From Pedobacter cryoconitis (GTDB taxonomy: Bacteria > Bacteroidota > Bacteroidia > Sphingobacteriales > Sphingobacteriaceae), in NCBI RefSeq assembly GCF_014200595.1, contig NZ_JACHCG010000001.1, forward strand, positions 3,183,780-3,247,779: DNA of 64,000 bases, in the 5' to 3' direction. Made by a program: the position numbers and the translations under genes. Below are positions 62,863-64,000 of the stretch, in pieces. Positions within the stretch are counted from its first letter, which is position 1; each line of letters begins with the position of its first letter. The notes beneath the pieces were generated by a model. The model did no database searches and was not told where the DNA came from. It saw only the letters and a program-made list of their open reading frames with translations.

Positions 62863-63727
62863 CTACGATATGGGTATAGATTTGTGTACTTTCCAAACTG
62901 CTATGGCCTAAGAACAACTGGATCTGTTCCAGCTTCATTCCAGATTGCAATAGATGGGTAGCAATACTATGACGAAGGGTATGCGGACCGACAGCCTTTT
63001 TGATTCCCGATGCCGATCTTAGTTTCCAGATCCGTTCAAAAGCTGTCTTTAGCCGTTTGCCATGAATATTTAACAGCAGTGCCGATTCCCTTCCTCCGCA
63101 CCCCAGGTACGGACGGCCATAGTTCAGGTAATGTTCCAGCTCTGTTTTATTACTGCCTGTCAAGGGAACATATCTGGCTTTATAACCTTTGCCTTTACGA
63201 ACCAGCACCAGTTCCTTTTCCAGCAAGATGTCTTCTGTATTTAAGCTCAGTCCTTCACTCTTTCTCAGCCCACATCCGTAATACAAGGCCAGTAGTGCCC
63301 GGTCACGTAAGCCCAGCGGACTTTCTGCTGTCGTGGCATACAGTTTGGCGATTTCTTTTCTGGTCAGGACACTTTTAACATTAGCCGTTTCACCTTTGAT
63401 CCTGGTTTTCACCGCGAAGCTTTCCTGACCACTTTCGCACAGGTAACGGGCAAACTTACGGATCACCTGCAAGTGTTTGCGCCTGTAGTTCAAACTCAGT
63501 GTACCACCTCCGGTTTTACCTTGTTTATCACTCAGCTCATGCAGGTAGTTTTGCAGATGGCTTTCCTGTATTTGTGACAGGCTGTTGCAGCCATGTGATT
63601 CCAGAAAAGCCAGGAACTCACCCAGCAGTTTAGGCATATCCCTTTGGCTGCTTGGATCAAAGTTCAGGATCCTCAGCCATTCACTGAAACCGGCTTGCTG
63701 GCGGATGTAAAGTAGATTTTCCATCAT
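62852..63727 (-). CDS. tyrosine recombinase/integrase (XerC/D-like), complete catalytic set
   Basis: A 291-residue site-specific recombinase. Core-binding domain about 10-105, catalytic domain after that. Catalytic residues: Arg155 (YGCGLRKSEGL), Lys183 (GYKARYVPL), His249-x-x-Arg252 (GPHTLRHSIATH), His275 (LGHSSLESTQ) and the nucleophile Tyr284 (IYTH). It probably resolves or inserts a mobile DNA segment. The next gene (61951) overlaps its end by 11 bp, so the pair is translationally coupled. No gene of either recombination target is visible. Confidence 0.92.
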   Translation of the reverse strand: MMENLLYIRQQAGFSEWLRILNFDPSSQRDMPKLLGEFLAFLESHGCNSLSQIQESHLQNYLHELSDKQGKTGGGTLSLNYRRKHLQVIRKFARYLCESGQESFAVKTRIKGETANVKSVLTRKEIAKLYATTAESPLGLRDRALLALYYGCGLRKSEGLSLNTEDILLEKELVLVRKGKGYKARYVPLTGSNKTELEHYLNYGRPYLGCGGRESALLLNIHGKRLKTAFERIWKLRSASGIKKAVGPHTLRHSIATHLLQSGMKLEQIQLFLGHSSLESTQIYTHIVDEL

Positions 63728-63754
63728 CTGTTTTTTTTGCTAACTGTACATTTT

Positions 63755-64000
63755 TTACCCGGTGCGGGTGACTGCCCCTTTCTTACTGAGCTGCTGCACT
63801 TTGACTAACCCATCAGCCCCATGGGTTACTGCCGGGTTACAGGATACTGACCTGATCTGTGACAGGATACCCGCCACCATCGCCTGACCATTTTCCTGCA
63901 ACGTCTCCATATCGTTCCAGCTCTGTACTTTATACTCAAAGCCTTTATAGCGGTTCCCCCTGGTGATCTTGATATAGCCCATCCGTTCCAGCTCATACAG
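63755..64000 (-). CDS. C-terminal end of an unrecognised gene upstream of the recombinases (partial)
   Basis: The frame is open from the window edge: LYELERMGYIKITRGNRYKG then FEYKVQSWNDMETL and a basic tail ending at 63755. The opening looks like a winged-helix end (ELERMGYIKIT), suggesting a DNA-binding or replication-type protein in the same mobile unit; the family cannot be fixed from this piece. It lies 27 bp upstream of the first recombinase on the same strand. Confidence 0.6.
   Translation of the reverse strand: MYELERMGYIKITRGNRYKGFEYKVQSWNDMETLQENGQAMVAGILSQIRSVSCNPAVTHGADGLVKVQQLSKKGAVTRTG

Larger units (their letters stand above)
61023..64000 (-). mobile_element. probable recombinase-borne mobile element (left end outside gene set unclear)
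   Basis: Two coupled tyrosine recombinase genes, a third gene crossing the window edge and the GC-rich hairpin segment form a block with base composition unlike the surroundings. Element ends, direct repeats and attachment site are not identified, so the limits given are only those of the block. Confidence 0.45.

Noticed and set aside
1..64000. CRISPR arrays, rRNA or tRNA genes
   Set aside because: I looked for regularly spaced repeats, 3' CCA-like or cloverleaf stretches and rRNA motifs and saw none, though a tRNA scan was not run.

Overview
The window looks like a chromosome piece from a Bacteroidota bacterium of the Sphingobacteriaceae type (Pedobacter-like). The reasons are AT-rich coding DNA, several TAnnTTTG-type -7 promoter boxes with little Shine-Dalgarno signal, Bacteroidota-style families (DUF4369/TlpA thioredoxin lipoprotein, class A2 beta-lactamase, HhH/beta-barrel protein beside comEC) and RHS C-terminal tips of the kind common in this phylum. 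The assignment rests on gene content only. I found no rRNA, tRNA or CRISPR array.

1-12.8 kb is a mixed metabolic and stress region: a cut-off SDR oxidoreductase, a membrane acyltransferase, an alpha/beta hydrolase divergent from a LysR regulator, a decayed aminoglycoside-phosphotransferase-like gene, an acyl-CoA synthetase with an apparent premature amber codon, a class A beta-lactamase, a TetR/unknown/MFS group, and an M48 peptidase. 12.8-21.6 kb holds an EamA transporter and a CzcCBA-type heavy-metal efflux operon with its own two-component system, all on the minus strand. 21.8-35.5 kb carries a ClC channel, RluA pseudouridine synthase, an orphan PhoB-like regulator, a TlpA-like lipoprotein, gatB, a Fur-family regulator followed by a His-rich metal P-type ATPase, and alaS.

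35.6-55.2 kb includes a MerR regulator, a secreted HhH/beta-barrel protein directly abutting comEC (a possible DNA-uptake pair), an enoyl-CoA hydratase, a DPP-IV peptidase, an SDR, the known four-gene exonuclease / ATP-dependent ligase / Lhr-like helicase / PdeM repair operon, a Nudix hydrolase, a CDF transporter and an aspartate aminotransferase. Strong hairpin terminators separate many of these units.

55.4-64 kb is the accessory region and the most interesting part. Three 5'-truncated RHS C-terminal tips lie in the same orientation. Each starts at the same point of a conserved [11 protein letters not shown] core segment and is followed by a different variable domain and a different candidate immunity gene: HExxH zincin + lipoprotein, unknown + MORN-repeat protein, and decayed DUF6883-like + DUF4926. 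A wrecked DUF1016/YhcG nuclease gene and an orphan small membrane protein lie among them. Upstream is a higher-GC segment with nested inverted repeats, then two overlapping tyrosine recombinase genes, one with all catalytic residues and one lacking the first Arg and the box II His, then the end of a third gene that leaves the window. This reads as a store of displaced toxin/immunity cassettes next to a recombinase element. Whether the recombinases act on the cassettes cannot be told from sequence alone.
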